Below, in pieces: positions 1 through 11,399 of a stretch of 64,000 nucleotides of DNA; the first letter of the stretch is position 1; every line of letters begins with the position of its first letter. Origin of the DNA: Macquaria australasica (taxonomy: Eukaryota > Chordata > Actinopteri > Centrarchiformes > Percichthyidae); contig SEMN01000070.1 of NCBI GenBank assembly GCA_005408345.1, positions 248,001 to 312,000 on the forward strand, read 5' to 3'. A program made the translations under genes and the position numbers. The notes beneath the pieces were generated by a model that ran no database searches, was not told the origin of the DNA, and saw only the letters and a program-made list of their open reading frames with translations.

Positions 1-2251
1 ACACATCTGAATACCAGCATTTTGTCCCAGTGCTTCCTCAGTGAACCTAATTTCAACACTGGCTGTGCTGATGGGTTTATCTCTTGTATACCCACAGCTC
101 TGCACAGCCTGTCTGCTTCCTAACCAGCTGTAGGTCTCATGGCCTTCCTCTCTGTTCCTGGCACTGTCAGGACCACAAAGGTTTACTCAATCACCGTTTT
201 CCATGCATGCAACAATAAACATATGGTCACATCAGCCAAGTACAAACCCTGTTTGCTCTCTGTGTGCTGTCACTCTATCTGTCTCTCTCAAAGACACACT
301 CTGTCTATTTTTTTCTCATTCATGGCTTGCATATTTTTCTCTGTCTCTCACAGACCCATTGGTTGGTGCATAAGGTTTACTTTTAAAGGATGAGGCTATT
401 CTATATTTTTATGTCAACAAATCCCATGAAAACACCAAAACCAACTGTCTCTCAATGCTTTTATAGTTCCTCAGTTTGTCTGTGGCTCCCATTTGTTCCT
501 ACCAATGACATAAATCTTTAAAACACAGTCACAAATACATACTTTCATTTTTAAAAAAGGTTAAGTAATTTCCTAAAACAGCTGGGCACTGTAGATTTTG
601 GTAAACATCACACAAACAGAAGTGAATAATTCATTTATTGTGGACAGTTTTCATCTGCTTACGCTAGCCAGTGCGCAACTGAGCTAGCAAGTAAGGCAGC
701 TGGACAGTGAATGTGGGATCAACTCAATAAACTACAGTGCCCACGTTCATTGTAATGAAGGAACATGTCACACAGTGAAGCCACGTGGCTCATTGATGTG
801 TTTCAGTAGTTTTTGGACAGAGGAATAAGATATATCAGGCTTCGGCTACACAGATAAGATTCTACTGGTGGGATGAACACCATTCCTCCATAAGATATTC
901 CCTCATTCAGTGTTTTGATGATGGTGGTGTAGATCTGTTGACTGTGAAGGCCATACAGAAGCATATGACTGTTTTCATACTTAAACAACACAGTGAGTCC
1001 TCATTCCCAAGCATCTGCATTCGTTATGTATATATGCTTATGCTTACTACTCAGGTTTGTCCTTGAATTTGTCACACGTCCGTACGTCCATATTTTATAC
1101 AACAATATAGAAATACCTACATATACACACAAATTCACCCATATATACAGCAGTATTTGTTTGCATTTTCTTTCATACGCTGTACATACTACTGTTTGAG
1201 GTTAAAAATAAACGCCCTTGTCACCCTCTTTCTCCATTGTTTCAGTATTCATTCTAGATATTTTGTTTAATTCCCCATTTTAAGCCTGATGTCCTTCAGG
1301 GTCCCCGCTCATAGTCCCTTTCTCTCTCACACACAAACAAACTCCTATCCAACCCTCTTTTGTAGAGTGCAATATATAAAAATGTTGTTGTTCCTCCAAT
1401 TACACTTGCTGGCTGGGCAAAAATAAATCAAAGGAAAAATAGGGTGAAACTGTGAATGTATAAATTTGTATTTCAGTGTTGTTGTTCCTGTCCCACGTGA
1501 CTCACCTCAAAGTGGAGCACACAGGGTAAACCTAATTACTTTTCTTGTATTATATGCACTGTACCATTCATGCTAACATCATTAATTTGCAAGGTCTCAC
1601 TGTGACATTGCATTGCAACACAGAATGAATGCTCTGCATGCTTGACAAGTGTATTTAAAAAGTAAATTGTGCCTCCATTTGTTATAATCTCAGTTTTATT
1701 GACTGTAATACATTGGGCTTTATACCAGCTAAATTGAGAGCAGAGCACTTGGTGTATCATGATTAAAAAACTGAATTATACTGAGTGGTGAGTCGATAAG
1801 CCCCTTCCTATGCCTTCTGAAACAATAGGCCTAAACATTTAAGCTATTGTTTGGTGTTAAGGAATAATCCAAAATGTGCCAGGCAAGCAAGGCAGATAAC
1901 CACGTTAGGAGAGTCATCATCAGCTGAGCTGAGGAGCAGAAAGGCAGAGAGAGAGAGATTTTTCTTTCGGGTGCTGATAGGTGGGAATGAACATGGCTCT
2001 AAGCATGGAATAAATGATGGAATGATAAAGTGAAGTGAATAATGTGATATTGAAGTACTAGCAGAAAGACTATTTTCAGTGACAAGATAGCTGTACTTTT
2101 GTGATGAGTAGGTAAGTCTGATAATTGTGTTTCAAGTTGAGGAGTATGTCTTTGAAGTGCACTCCCCTTTCATGTCATGTATGGTGTGTGCAGCCTGGTT
2201 AAAATCAGAAGCTGCAGTGCTCTAATAATGTACAATATATATATTTTTCAG
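1..2251. other. Upstream non-coding DNA, nothing recognised
   Basis: AT-rich sequence without a convincing exon, RNA gene or complete mobile element on either strand. It may be the promoter, 5'UTR exons or first intron of the C10orf90 orthologue that follows, but I see no TATA box, CpG-rich segment or exon with family-like coding content. Short open frames here have no recognisable protein features. Confidence 0.5.
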
Positions 2252-2294
2252 TTGTGAACTGACAGAGAAAAAAAAAATAGAAGACAGCTGGTCA

Positions 2295-2348
2295 ATGTCA
2301 GCAGGTTTCCGCAGATTCCCAAGCATATCGACGCCTAACATCAATGAG
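2295..2348 (+). CDS. C10orf90: C10orf90 orthologue, putative first coding exon (18 codons)
   Basis: A candidate exon runs from an acceptor (TTTTTCAG ending at 2251) to a donor GAG|GTAAAC at 2349. It holds an ATG at 2295 followed by 18 codons (MSAGFRRFPSISTPNINE) in phase 0, which matches the phase-0 start of the next exon. The bases before the ATG are a weak Kozak context. No homology was recognised for this short peptide, so the true N-terminus could lie elsewhere, including left of the window. Confidence 0.45.
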
Positions 2349-3319
2349 GTAAACAGCTCTGGGTGTACTTATCTTTTTACCCAAGGTCTTATGAAGTGGG
2401 AAGTTACTAAACACTGTATCTGGAAATACTGGGTGGATACACTGCTGCACTCTGTCATCAGTTACTGTGTACTTTTACTTGAAGATGCAAATGGTTTTGC
2501 CTGAAGGAAGAACACATACAGTGGAATAACATTTTTACATTTTCTGACAATCCTTGTTGAACAAAATGCATTTTAAAATTATTGCTATTATGGTTATTTG
2601 AGCCAGAAATCTATTTCACTGTCATCGCTGTAAACTAAAAACACATATTCTGTAAAAACTCCATGTCTGAATATGTAACAAAATACTGTTTCTTCCATAA
2701 TTATATGATGTTTGATGTCTGATCTAATTAGCTGATGTCTTCAGATTTCCATTACTCGGGTTTACAATAACATTCAAACAAGAGACAAAATTACTCATTA
2801 AGCCAAATTATATTTGTGTAAAACTCTCCTGATACTTGGGCCTTGGGAATGTGAGCCAACACAAGAGCTGTTTGAGGAAGATGTTTAATTGTTTCCCCTT
2901 CAAACAGGGAGAAAAGAAAAATGTTAACCAGCAAGATATCCTGTGTACAAAAGCAGCAGGAAAGTAGGTATAATTCAAGTATCTACGGTGTGTTCAAAAT
3001 TTGATTTTTTTAACTGAAAAATAAAAATAGAGCAGAGACTTGTAGTGTTTCTAAGAAGACAAATCTGGATTGTTCATTTTGAATGTCATGGATAATTTGT
3101 CCCCAAGTGCTGCCCATCAAGTTACACATTGTCATGGCAACAGCAACAGATCAGGAAACAAGTCAAGCAGGAGAGCAAATAATAAAATCCCACCAACCAC
3201 ACACTTTGTATTTGCAGTCTTTCTCTGTTTCATTTCAGTTACAGAATCTTTCAGTTTGCAGAGGAGTCAATTGCACAACTCTGATATGAAGTTTTTTTCT
3301 TTTCTACGTCTTTTCATAG
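2349..3319 (+). other. C10orf90 intron 1 (putative)
   Basis: Non-coding stretch between the putative first coding exon and the large exon. It ends in a strong T-rich tract and the acceptor TTTTCATAG. Two overlapping open frames near 3.07-3.33 kb cross this acceptor and show no protein features. No repeat was recognised. Confidence 0.45.
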
Positions 3320-4433
3320 GCCTCAAGTAAGGATATCACTCCACTGCACAGGAATGTCGGTGTGTGGTGGGGGCAAGAGGAGAAAGAGAGTGTGTCTCTT
3401 AGAGCAATAACACACTCTGCCTACTCTCAGACGGCAGATAGTGAATCTTGCAGTGGAATTTCCAGCCTGTACAGGACTGCAAGTGTCCCAGATGTGGTGG
3501 GAAGGAGCCCAAAGACAGCATTTTCTTCCATCACCATCGCAGCCTGGAAGGTTTTGCCATCGCTTTCCACCTCACAGGAGCCTGTGTTTGCATCCACTCC
3601 AACACAGCCTGTGAAGGTATTGACTCCACCAAAACTACCGGAAAAGTTTGGAGGAAGGGCCTTATCCATACCCACGAGCAGAATGAGAGTCTCAAACTCC
3701 CAACCGGACGTGTGCAGACAGAATCCTACCATTGTGACACCAGATGAGTTAAGACAGGCCTACTTACCAGCTGATGGATTGGCAGTGAGAGATCGAGGAA
3801 AGAGGAAAGTACATCTTGTACAGTGCAGACTGAGCTACACAGAGGGCGACAGGAAGCAGGACGTGATAGGTGATAACTCGTTAATGAACCTGTCCTCACA
3901 GCCTTCCTACCGGTCTTGTATCCATCTTGAGGTGCCTCTGAGGTCCACTAGCTCTGTTTTGTTTTTGGACAAGTCACTTTCCGTTTCCCTCGTGGAACTA
4001 GAGAGAAGAGGAGCAGGTCAGCCCACTTTGTACAGGTCCACCTTGTCTGTTCGCTTTGGTGTCTCATCCTGCCGCAGATCCTCTACAGATAACAAACCAG
4101 CCAAAACAAATGAGGGTTACGGGAGACCCAGAGCAGCCATGTTGGGCCATAACAAACGCAATGGCCGAGAGAGTGGTTTGGGTCACTGCAGAGGCCCTCT
4201 ATCAAAGCACTGGGGCCGCAAGGTCGAGCAAATAGCACCCGCTCAGGGTGTTAACAGCAAGGCTGATGATTCAGACACGCAGCGCCACTGTGCTACTTTG
4301 GGATTATTGTCATTCAGAGGGCCAAGCCCCTCAAACACAAAGGCTGGAAGGCAGAAGGGGAATGCAGATGAGGCAGCCTTCCCTACACGGAGCAATTTCA
4401 GGCACATGCAGCACACTTCCAATATTGGCCCAG
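3320..4433 (+). CDS. C10orf90: C10orf90 orthologue, large central exon
   Basis: Open for all 1114 bases, by far the longest coding-like frame in the first 17 kb. I set the start at 3320, after a T-rich acceptor, because an in-frame TAG at 3317-3319 forbids a longer exon. The donor is CCAG|GTATGA at 4434, leaving phase 1. The ~371 residues are rich in Ser, Arg, Pro and Thr with no membrane segment or known fold. Serine-rich patches such as SSLYRTASVPDVV and TAFSSITIAAWKV look like the short conserved islands of otherwise disordered C10orf90 proteins. A single large exon carrying most of the protein fits the mammalian gene. The frame stays open past the donor to 4465, but the spliced frame joins cleanly to the exon at 6679. 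Antisense and shifted frames here are shadows. Confidence 0.75.
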
Positions 4434-6678
4434 GTATGAATTTCATCACCTTGCTTCAGAAGTGAAAGTACCCATGCCAATTGATCTGTATATTCCTTTC
4501 AGTGGCTCGTATATTCTAAAGCTATTGTAGATAAGATCACATTTCCGAGGCGTAACAGCAAGCTGAATGGGGTGCCAAGGTGGAAAGTCTCAGTTTTTTC
4601 ATTCTGCCTCTTACCTTTTGATTTATACCTCACGCATTTTTAATAGACCCACACCCACCCACCACACTTCTCCGACTGTACATACACATTGTTTCAAATA
4701 AATCCCAACTGGTACACACACACACACTCAGTCCAACTGCAGACTTAAATAAAGAACAAACACTTATATTTATTCTCCTCTGACTTCCAACACTTCTATA
4801 TAAAATCTTAAGTTAGGAACTGCTACTGTATATATTAACAGTGGGTTGCAAAATCTAAAGATAGACTGAATTTGAATGAATTTTAAACAATTTTTCTCCT
4901 GGTCTCCTGGTACATAAGTTAGGATAAGATCAAGGTTATATGGGAGCTGTATTAAGAAATATACTTTGGGTTATGCCACTGAGGAGCTTCCTGTTTAATT
5001 GTTGGTGGCAGACTCTCTTTAGGGTGATATAAACACACAACACCAACACAGCATACTAGTCCCAAAGCAACAGAATTGGATCTTACACGGCATGTTTGGT
5101 CTTCTAAAAGGTAGCTAATTAATTCAGTTATGCCATCTTAAAGGAATAGTTCAACGTTTTGGGGAATACGCTTATTTGCCTTCATGCAAAGAGTTAGATG
5201 AGAAAACTGATATTGATATATGTCTCTACGCTAAATACAAAGCCACAGCCCGCAGCAGTTACCTTAGCTTAGCATAGCATTAAAACTGGGAACAGGGGAA
5301 ACAGCTAGTCTGGCTCTGTCCAGAGGTAACAAAATCTACCTACCAGCACCTCTGAAGCTCACCAACACGTTGTATCTCTTTTGTTTAATCTGCACAAACA
5401 ACCAAAGTGTAAAATGACAAATTGTGGTTTTATGGGGACTATGTGACTTCCTGGAGTCTCTGCTGATTGCCTGGCAATCTCACAGTGATGACAAGATCAA
5501 GGAAGTCACTGCACTCGGCCAAGAAATAGTCCAGCAAGCTGTTTCCCCCTGTTTACATTCCTTATGCTAAGCTAAGCTAACGGCTGCCGGCTGTCGCTTC
5601 ATATTTAACGGACAGACATGAGAGTAACGATCTTTGCATCTAACTCTCCACAAGAAGGCAAACAATAGTATTTGCCAAAATGAATTATTTCTTTAAGGTG
5701 TAGTGTAGCAGCAAGGGTAAGCTGAATGACATTAATATTGCAGCGAGCAATAAGACTCCATACAGAATGTACAATATATCTACTGTACCTTACGTGCAGT
5801 GAGAAGACCTATACAGTACTGGCAGTGGATGTCACAGCCAAAAGGACTGGATGTCACTGCCTGAAGCAGTTTCAGAGTCTCACCTGCCTGCCTTCCCTGT
5901 TACATGGGCTGTCACAAGAAAAACAACTGCAACAGAACACTTTTTAATAATTAAACCATTCTCTCCACTCATTACAACATTCATTTTTTTTGCACCATCC
6001 CAAAGCCTTTTTCTTCTTTTCTGTTTTCTTCTTTAAACTTTTTTTCCCCATTTATTCCAATGCCTAAGGGGCAAGACATATCCTGTAGCAATAGCTTGAC
6101 CAGCGACATTACATTTTTGCGTGTGCTTCCTGGAGCATGTGATATTGCTCTGTCTACATGCCACATGGTCATGGCAGGGTATTCAGAGGAGATATATATT
6201 CCACAAAAGGTAGAGGAATGGGGTTACGTGTGCAGAATGAATGCACTGTCATCTTTTACATTATTCATAGGCCACACTCATGTTCCCTCTGGGTTTTTTC
6301 TCTCTATGAGTTGTTGATGACTGTGTGCATTTATGTGGGTGTGATAGGGTCAGTTTAAGGTCTGTTCATTTTCCTGCTTCTCCAAATTATAAAAGCATAG
6401 ATGGAGCTCAAGAACATTGTGAAAATTGTGCTATAACTCAGTCAAAGAGGGGAAGAATACAGTTGTCTGGATTAAATCTACTGTATGTCTTTTATCTAAC
6501 ACCAGTAACAAACTACATAGAAAGCTAAAAAAACACATCTACTTCAAATTATTTCTCCCTGTGAAAGTTCCACTGTGAAAGTGATCTTGGTCTTCGCAAT
6601 CCATTGACATGTTTTTTGGAATGATGTGACTTGCCAAATTAAATTTCACAGTCATTTCACTTCTCTGTGTCTCTCAAG
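4434..6678 (+). other. C10orf90 intron 2
   Basis: Intron with one full-length fold-back MITE (5142-5692, listed separately) and a short (AC)n run near 4.71 kb. The rest is AT-rich DNA with no other feature I can support. Confidence 0.6.
5142..5692. mobile_element. Fold-back MITE, full-length copy A
   Basis: The element starts AGGAATAGTTCAAC and ends with the approximate reverse complement (GAATTATTTCT). The two arms can be followed inwards for about 180 bases; each contains the signature run of TTAGCTTAGC and a GGGAAACAGCTAG-like block on opposite strands. TTAA sits directly outside both ends (5138-5141 and 5693-5696), which could be a target duplication or part of the terminal repeat. There is no coding capacity, so it is non-autonomous. 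Related copies lie near 38.4, 56.7-57.7 and 62.2 kb in this window. The superfamily is not certain. Confidence 0.8.
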
Positions 6679-6842
6679 GGGACTCCAGAACATGGAGCAA
6701 GCAAGCAGGGAGTGACAAGACAGAGGAACGACAAGAACATGACGGTTCCACAGAGCCTCAAAAGGTCTCCGCTTTGGATAAGACCTGTTCCCGACTGACG
6801 GCTGATTCTCTGGAAGGCACACCCAAGAATCTCAGCCTCAAA
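6679..6842 (+). CDS. C10orf90: C10orf90 orthologue, exon before the ALMS motif
   Basis: Acceptor CTCTCAAG and donor AAA|GTAGGA enclose 164 bases that are open only in the phase-1 frame required by the preceding exon. The peptide is polar and charged (GDSRTWSKQAGSDKTEER at its start) and ends with LSLK. The next exon begins EALELF, so the splice produces LSLKEALELF, the hallmark opening of an ALMS motif. That junction is the best evidence that the exon is real. An alternative acceptor at 6687 puts a stop in frame. Confidence 0.75.
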
Positions 6843-8638
6843 GTAGGAGCCAAATTACCTTCTTTTTTTTTTGTTTTCTAAATAATTACTTGTTGTTTTT
6901 TTTTGGGGGGGGGGGATATATAACAAGCAAAAGGAACTCTACCTAAGTTCATTATTGACCTGGAAAAAGCAGCTTGACAAACATTCTTAGCTCAAGATCC
7001 ACTTACTAGAATTTTTTCTGTAGCTTTTAGCCACATCTCATGGCTTTCATTAACAGATCGAGTTTGCTAAGATGTCGTGGAGATGGATCAGTTGTTATCA
7101 TGTGACCTGAGGAGAGAACTTGGGTTGCGGGTTAACAAATGAGGTGGAGTTCGTAACCTGTCTCTCTTTAGAGACTGAGCAAACTCTATCCGCTGACGGA
7201 AGCCATGAGATATGAGTGAAAGCTCCATGAAATTTCCATTAAAAGAGTTCTCCAATGATTTAGCATTGCACGCCTATATACTAAAACTTTGTTGGACTCA
7301 CAATGGACAAAATCTATGCAGCAGAACCATATCATCTTTTTTATACATTCTTCTTCCTTGTCAAAACCTGGCACCTACATTACCCACAATGCAACTTGAC
7401 CGCCGACAGTTCAGGACAGTTGAGGAGCAGGCTACAGAGGTCTGGTAACCTCACTAATGTCTAACTCCACACCTCCAGATTTTTTTCATTTTAAACTTGT
7501 AGTCTTCAGGAAATGTATTATATTTCACGTAGCTCCCTCTGGAGCCACAAAAGGCTTTATACAACTTTTTTCACATTATGCAGTAGTACTCCCCAAGACC
7601 TGTAAACAGACCTTGATGTATAAAATCTGTGGAGTTTCCCTTTATAGATCTTGTGCTAAGAATTTACAGTTTTATAATATATATGTATGTACGTAAGGCT
7701 ACAATACAATATCACAAGTAGTTCATTATACCTACTGAGAACATTCTGGAGACTGTGTCAATTGTAATGTGGATATTATTTTATGCAGGTTCAAGCAAAA
7801 TAAATGAGGCAAATTGATTTCCAAATTTATACTTGTTCCTCTGCTTTTGATCCATCAAAGATAAGAACTATCAAAGAATCAGTGGAGCAGTTGAGGATGC
7901 AAATACAACAAATAATGGTTCCACAAAGTACAGAACCACAACTGACAACCTCAAGGTAATTCATGCAGTCAGTATTATACATAGTGCAACTGCACAAGGC
8001 TTATGATCAGATATGGAAAAGTGCAGTGTATGTGCCATATGGAACCTTAGGAATTATATATTAGACTATTTCAATTAAGGTTTCCCCACACAGAGAATCC
8101 TGATGTGTTTACTCTTGGAATAAACATTATCACAACAGCAGCGGCATCTCTTGAGGGGTGATTTTTACACTTGGAGACATTTTTGCTTTAGTTGGTGTTT
8201 GTCACAGCCTCTGCCAAGTAGAGGGGGGGATGGGGAAAAATCTTTAATAATAACACGTTTTTTCTTTCCTTCTTCCTTTTTTTAAATTCTATTTTAGTTT
8301 TTCTTTCTACCCAGTTAATGTAACACGTTTTATCTCAGCAGTTTGAGGAATAAAGATCCAGTGAGGTTTGTGAGGCTTTCTAAAGGATTCAGATTCCCCC
8401 TATGAGTAAAGCTCCCTTACCTTTATCCCCACTAAAGCTGAGCATAATATTACCATGTTGCCTACACCTCCTAGCTATTACAAGGCTGTGAAGAGGATTC
8501 TCCAAGGTTAAGTAATAGATTAAGGAAATATTCAGAATAGATTCTAACCCACTTTCCACAGGATTAGTGTCTATGAGTTGTACTGTATTCGTCCCACCAA
8601 CAAGCAGCTTACTGTATATATCCCTCCCCCCAACCCAG
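6843..8638 (+). other. C10orf90 intron 3
   Basis: Intron with homopolymer runs of T and G near 6.87-6.92 kb and no recognised transposon. It ends in a C-rich tract and CCCAG acceptor. Confidence 0.6.
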
Positions 8639-8819
8639 GAGGCTTTGGAGCTCTTCAGGCCAGACTTCATCAGCAGATCCCAGGGTCGGGTGAGGAGGCT
8701 GGAACAGAGGGCTATGAGAAGGAGAGCGCTGCAGGACTCCAATCCAGACCTGGTGCAGGGCCTCAGGGAGGATCCATGCAAACTAAAGAGGAACTGCACC
8801 ACACCGGATCCACTTAGTG
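8639..8819 (+). CDS. C10orf90: C10orf90 orthologue, ALMS motif exon 1
   Basis: The acceptor is CCAACCCAG and the donor is AGTG|GTAAGT (phase 1). The 60 codons read EALELFRPDFISRSQGRV and then a basic helix-like stretch ending RRRALQ. EALxLxRPxFIxRSQxRVxxLE is the core of the ALMS motif found at the C-termini of ALMS1 and C10orf90. The Arg/Lys-rich helical composition fits a centrosome-associated coiled segment. The frame extends upstream of the acceptor, but those residues have no family match. Confidence 0.88.
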
Positions 8820-10408
8820 GTAAGTGTAGCTGAATAACTCGGCCTGAAACCTGGAAAACCAGAAGTACCCCAATACAATTTCATCTCTCTGGCCAATGGA
8901 CTACCAATCACAAGGTTTTGATTCTGCTGTCAGATCACCCATGATGACAGCAGCATACCAGCAGGTGTAGGTATGATAGAAGATCCTGGGAGTTGTGGAA
9001 GTGTGGTATTCACCCTAGTGATGACAGCAAGTAATTAACAGTCTAGCACTCTGAGTTAGTCTCCCAGGAGTCAGGTGAAGGCTCCTCGTAAACATTTTAT
9101 CCCTCCCCACACACACTGGGAAATAAGTAAATAAGGAACTTGTGATCATGTCTTATTGAATCATCTTGACTTTTCAAGGCACTATGGACTGTTTCTCAAG
9201 TAATTCATGTAAACCTCAACAACCTCAGCTAATCTGGAGAAAAAAGGGGGGGATTTTACATATTATTCTCCTTATAGAGTAGTGGCAATTATCCAACTTT
9301 GCTCTCTGGTGGCCATTATCTGGTATTGCAGATCAGTTTTCTCTAAAGCTCTGTGTGCAGGGAACACAAGTTGATACCAAGAGTGTCTAGAATATAATGT
9401 ACCCTTAGGTGTTTTATTTTCTATTTGATTAAACTGATTTGCAGTCAGGTATTAAACAAGGTCAAAATACAACAAACAAGCATTTGTCATATAGGAAAAA
9501 GAAAACATAATACATATACATTCACAAATACAAATAAACTGAAGTCAAACATAGCACAGAGACACCTAAATGAAGAATTGGGACCAAGACATGATGTAAA
9601 CGGCAGTGTACAGATTATGAAAAACATATTTCTATGCGAAATGCCTAGTTTAAACCAGCATTTGTCAAAAATGTTATCCAGCAAGGTAAAAAAAAATGCT
9701 TGGAATTCTATGGCTGTCAGTAAAGATGAAGTAAACTTTTCATAGAAAACAGTAACATAATAATAGATCCACATGTGTGTGTCTGCATCATTTGGTATCT
9801 AACTGACTAACTGCAGGAAATTCTGTCAGACTTATAAACTCTGACGAGGCTTTGTTCAGTTGGAGCGAGCACAAACCACATCCAACATTTCCTATTAGTT
9901 CCTATTTACTATTTGATTCTCTGTCTGCTTTAGGAAAATGTGTGATTATAAAAGCTAGACAGCGAATTTGATTGATTCTCTACATAGGTATGGGTAATAT
10001 CAGAATTTCTTAAATGCATTCTGATTATACCAGCATGATCACTTTTTTTACCCATTCATCACAGCAGATTGTTTACAGCCATTTATCTTTGCAGCAATGG
10101 ACACCTGACTGCTCAACCCTTTAGTAAAACATTAATAAAGTAGGGGAGGCATAATACTTTAGGTAATCGAAGGGCTCCAACTTAGTTTTGGAAGGTCATG
10201 CAAGAGTCATGGAACTTTGAATAGCTCACACTGGTCTCTGACCGAAGTCTGAAGTCTAATTATGAACAAGGAGTCTTGGTGCTGTTGACCTGAGCAGCAG
10301 CACTCTGCCAAATCACTTCAGTTCAATCTGTGAGAGACAGAATAGTCAGACTTAATAGGACTGGATATGGCTATGTATGGCATGTGTGTGTTTGATAGGT
10401 GTCCATGC

Positions 10409-10411
<3 letters not shown>

Positions 10412-10492
<81 letters not shown>

Positions 10493-10533
10493 ATGTGTGT
10501 GTGTGTGTGCGTGTGTGTGTGTGTGTGTGTGTG
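10412..10533. repeat. (GT)n microsatellite, long
   Basis: Nearly pure GT dinucleotide repeat with a few interruptions (GCATG and GCG near 10491-10511), about 60 units. It lies within C10orf90 intron 4, in the sense orientation (UG in the transcript). Confidence 0.97.
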
Positions 10534-10665
10534 AGTGCTCAAATGTGTAACTGTCTGAAAGAGAGAGATCACACACAGCCCTCAGTGTTCATTAACATAT
10601 TCAAGATTCATTTACATATTAATTCTTATTTGTTATTCTTATGTGTTTGTGTATGTATGTGCATC

Positions 10666-10668
<3 letters not shown>

Positions 10669-10700
<32 letters not shown>
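10669..10700. repeat. (GT)16 microsatellite at a 3' splice site
   Basis: Sixteen pure GT units followed by GCGTGTCCTAG, where the AG is the acceptor of the next C10orf90 exon. It occupies the place of the usual polypyrimidine tract. Confidence 0.95.
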
Positions 10701-10706
<6 letters not shown>

Positions 10707-10711
10707 CCTAG

Positions 10712-10775
10712 ATAACCTTTTCAAGCCTAGAGAGAGGTCTATATCAGGCAGAGAGATGCAGCTGAGGTCCAGACG
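10712..10775 (+). CDS. C10orf90: C10orf90 orthologue, ALMS motif exon 2
   Basis: A 64-base exon between acceptor GTCCTAG and donor ACG|GTGAGT. Entered in phase 1, it reads DNLFKPRERSISGREMQLRS followed by RR. NLFKPRxRxxSxxEMxxRSxR is a second conserved block of the ALMS motif. Both the entry and exit phases match the neighbouring exons. Confidence 0.88.
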
Positions 10776-11299
10776 GTGAGTTCTCCAGACGATGTCACTC
10801 TGTCTCTCCTCGCTCTTTTCATTCAGCACAGTCCATCAGGCTTGCTTGTCATATCTGCCATGCATGCAGGTTTGTGCACAAACACGATGCACATTCACAC
10901 ACCCACATACTGCATGGATACAATAGATGTTTGATGTCCAAATGTCTTGACAGGAGATATGATCTACCCTCTGTTTACGTTATGTCTTCCTTTTTTTTTT
11001 TTCTTGCCTTATCTAAAAAGGCACACCTGATCAGATGATGGCTGCCCATTGTAATTTTTTTCAAAAGTGACACTATCTGACTTGGAGGATCTCTTAACAA
11101 ATTGGCTGTAGTTGTGGGAGTGAAAAAGGAGTCTGCGTGAGACCTGTTTATCAGTGGATCCAGGTTTTTGCTGGCTGTGGTCTCACTAGATAATACCTTG
11201 TCTCTAGTATGCCAATCCGTTGGCATAGCTCAGTCACCCTCAGACTTCTGATGCCATATTCCCCTGCCCTGTATGAATTTGCCTTTTTTGTGTCTGTAG
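10776..11299 (+). other. C10orf90 intron 5
   Basis: A 524-base intron between two ALMS motif exons. Nothing recognised apart from a T-rich run near 10.99 kb. Confidence 0.7.
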
Positions 11300-11399
11300 G
11301 ATTTACAACAAGCTGCCGGAGGTGACAAAGAAAAAAGAGGAGGAGAAAAAGCGGGCTGTATCACAAACCAACAGATTGCGAGCAGAGGTCTTTAAAAAG
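11300..11399 (+). CDS. C10orf90: C10orf90 orthologue, ALMS motif exon 3
   Basis: The acceptor is TGTCTGTAG and the donor AAG|GTAGAG. It reads IYNKLPEVTKKKEEEKKRAV and then a basic amphipathic stretch ending VFKK. The IYNxLPEVxxKKEEEK block is the most recognisable part of the ALMS motif, expected to be helical or coiled. Exit phase 0 fits the last exon. The frame runs on past the donor for a dozen codons, so an intron-retained form would have a different tail. Confidence 0.9.

Larger units (their letters stand above)
8820..10711 (+). other. C10orf90 intron 4
   Basis: Holds two (GT)n tracts: about 120 bases at 10412-10533 and 32 bases ending 11 bases before the 3' splice site. Between 9.0 and 10.3 kb there is AT-rich DNA with no recognised feature. 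Open frames across the GT tracts encode only Cys-Val or Thr-His runs and are not genes. Confidence 0.65.

Noticed and set aside
3427..3732. 101-codon antisense frame opposite the large C10orf90 exon
   Set aside because: A shadow of the sense coding frame, with no recognisable protein features.
3448..3747. 99-codon shifted frame with a CKCPRCGGK-like zinc-ribbon look
   Set aside because: It overlaps the sense exon in another frame, lacks a second Cys pair in proper spacing, and the sense frame is longer and splices into the ALMS motif.
8389..8802. 137-codon antisense frame
   Set aside because: It lies opposite the ALMS motif exon and continues through the intron. No family features.
10318..10779. 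Open frames of Thr-His or Cys-Val repeats on both strands
   Set aside because: They are translations of (GT)n microsatellites. Only the last part (from 10712) is a real exon.
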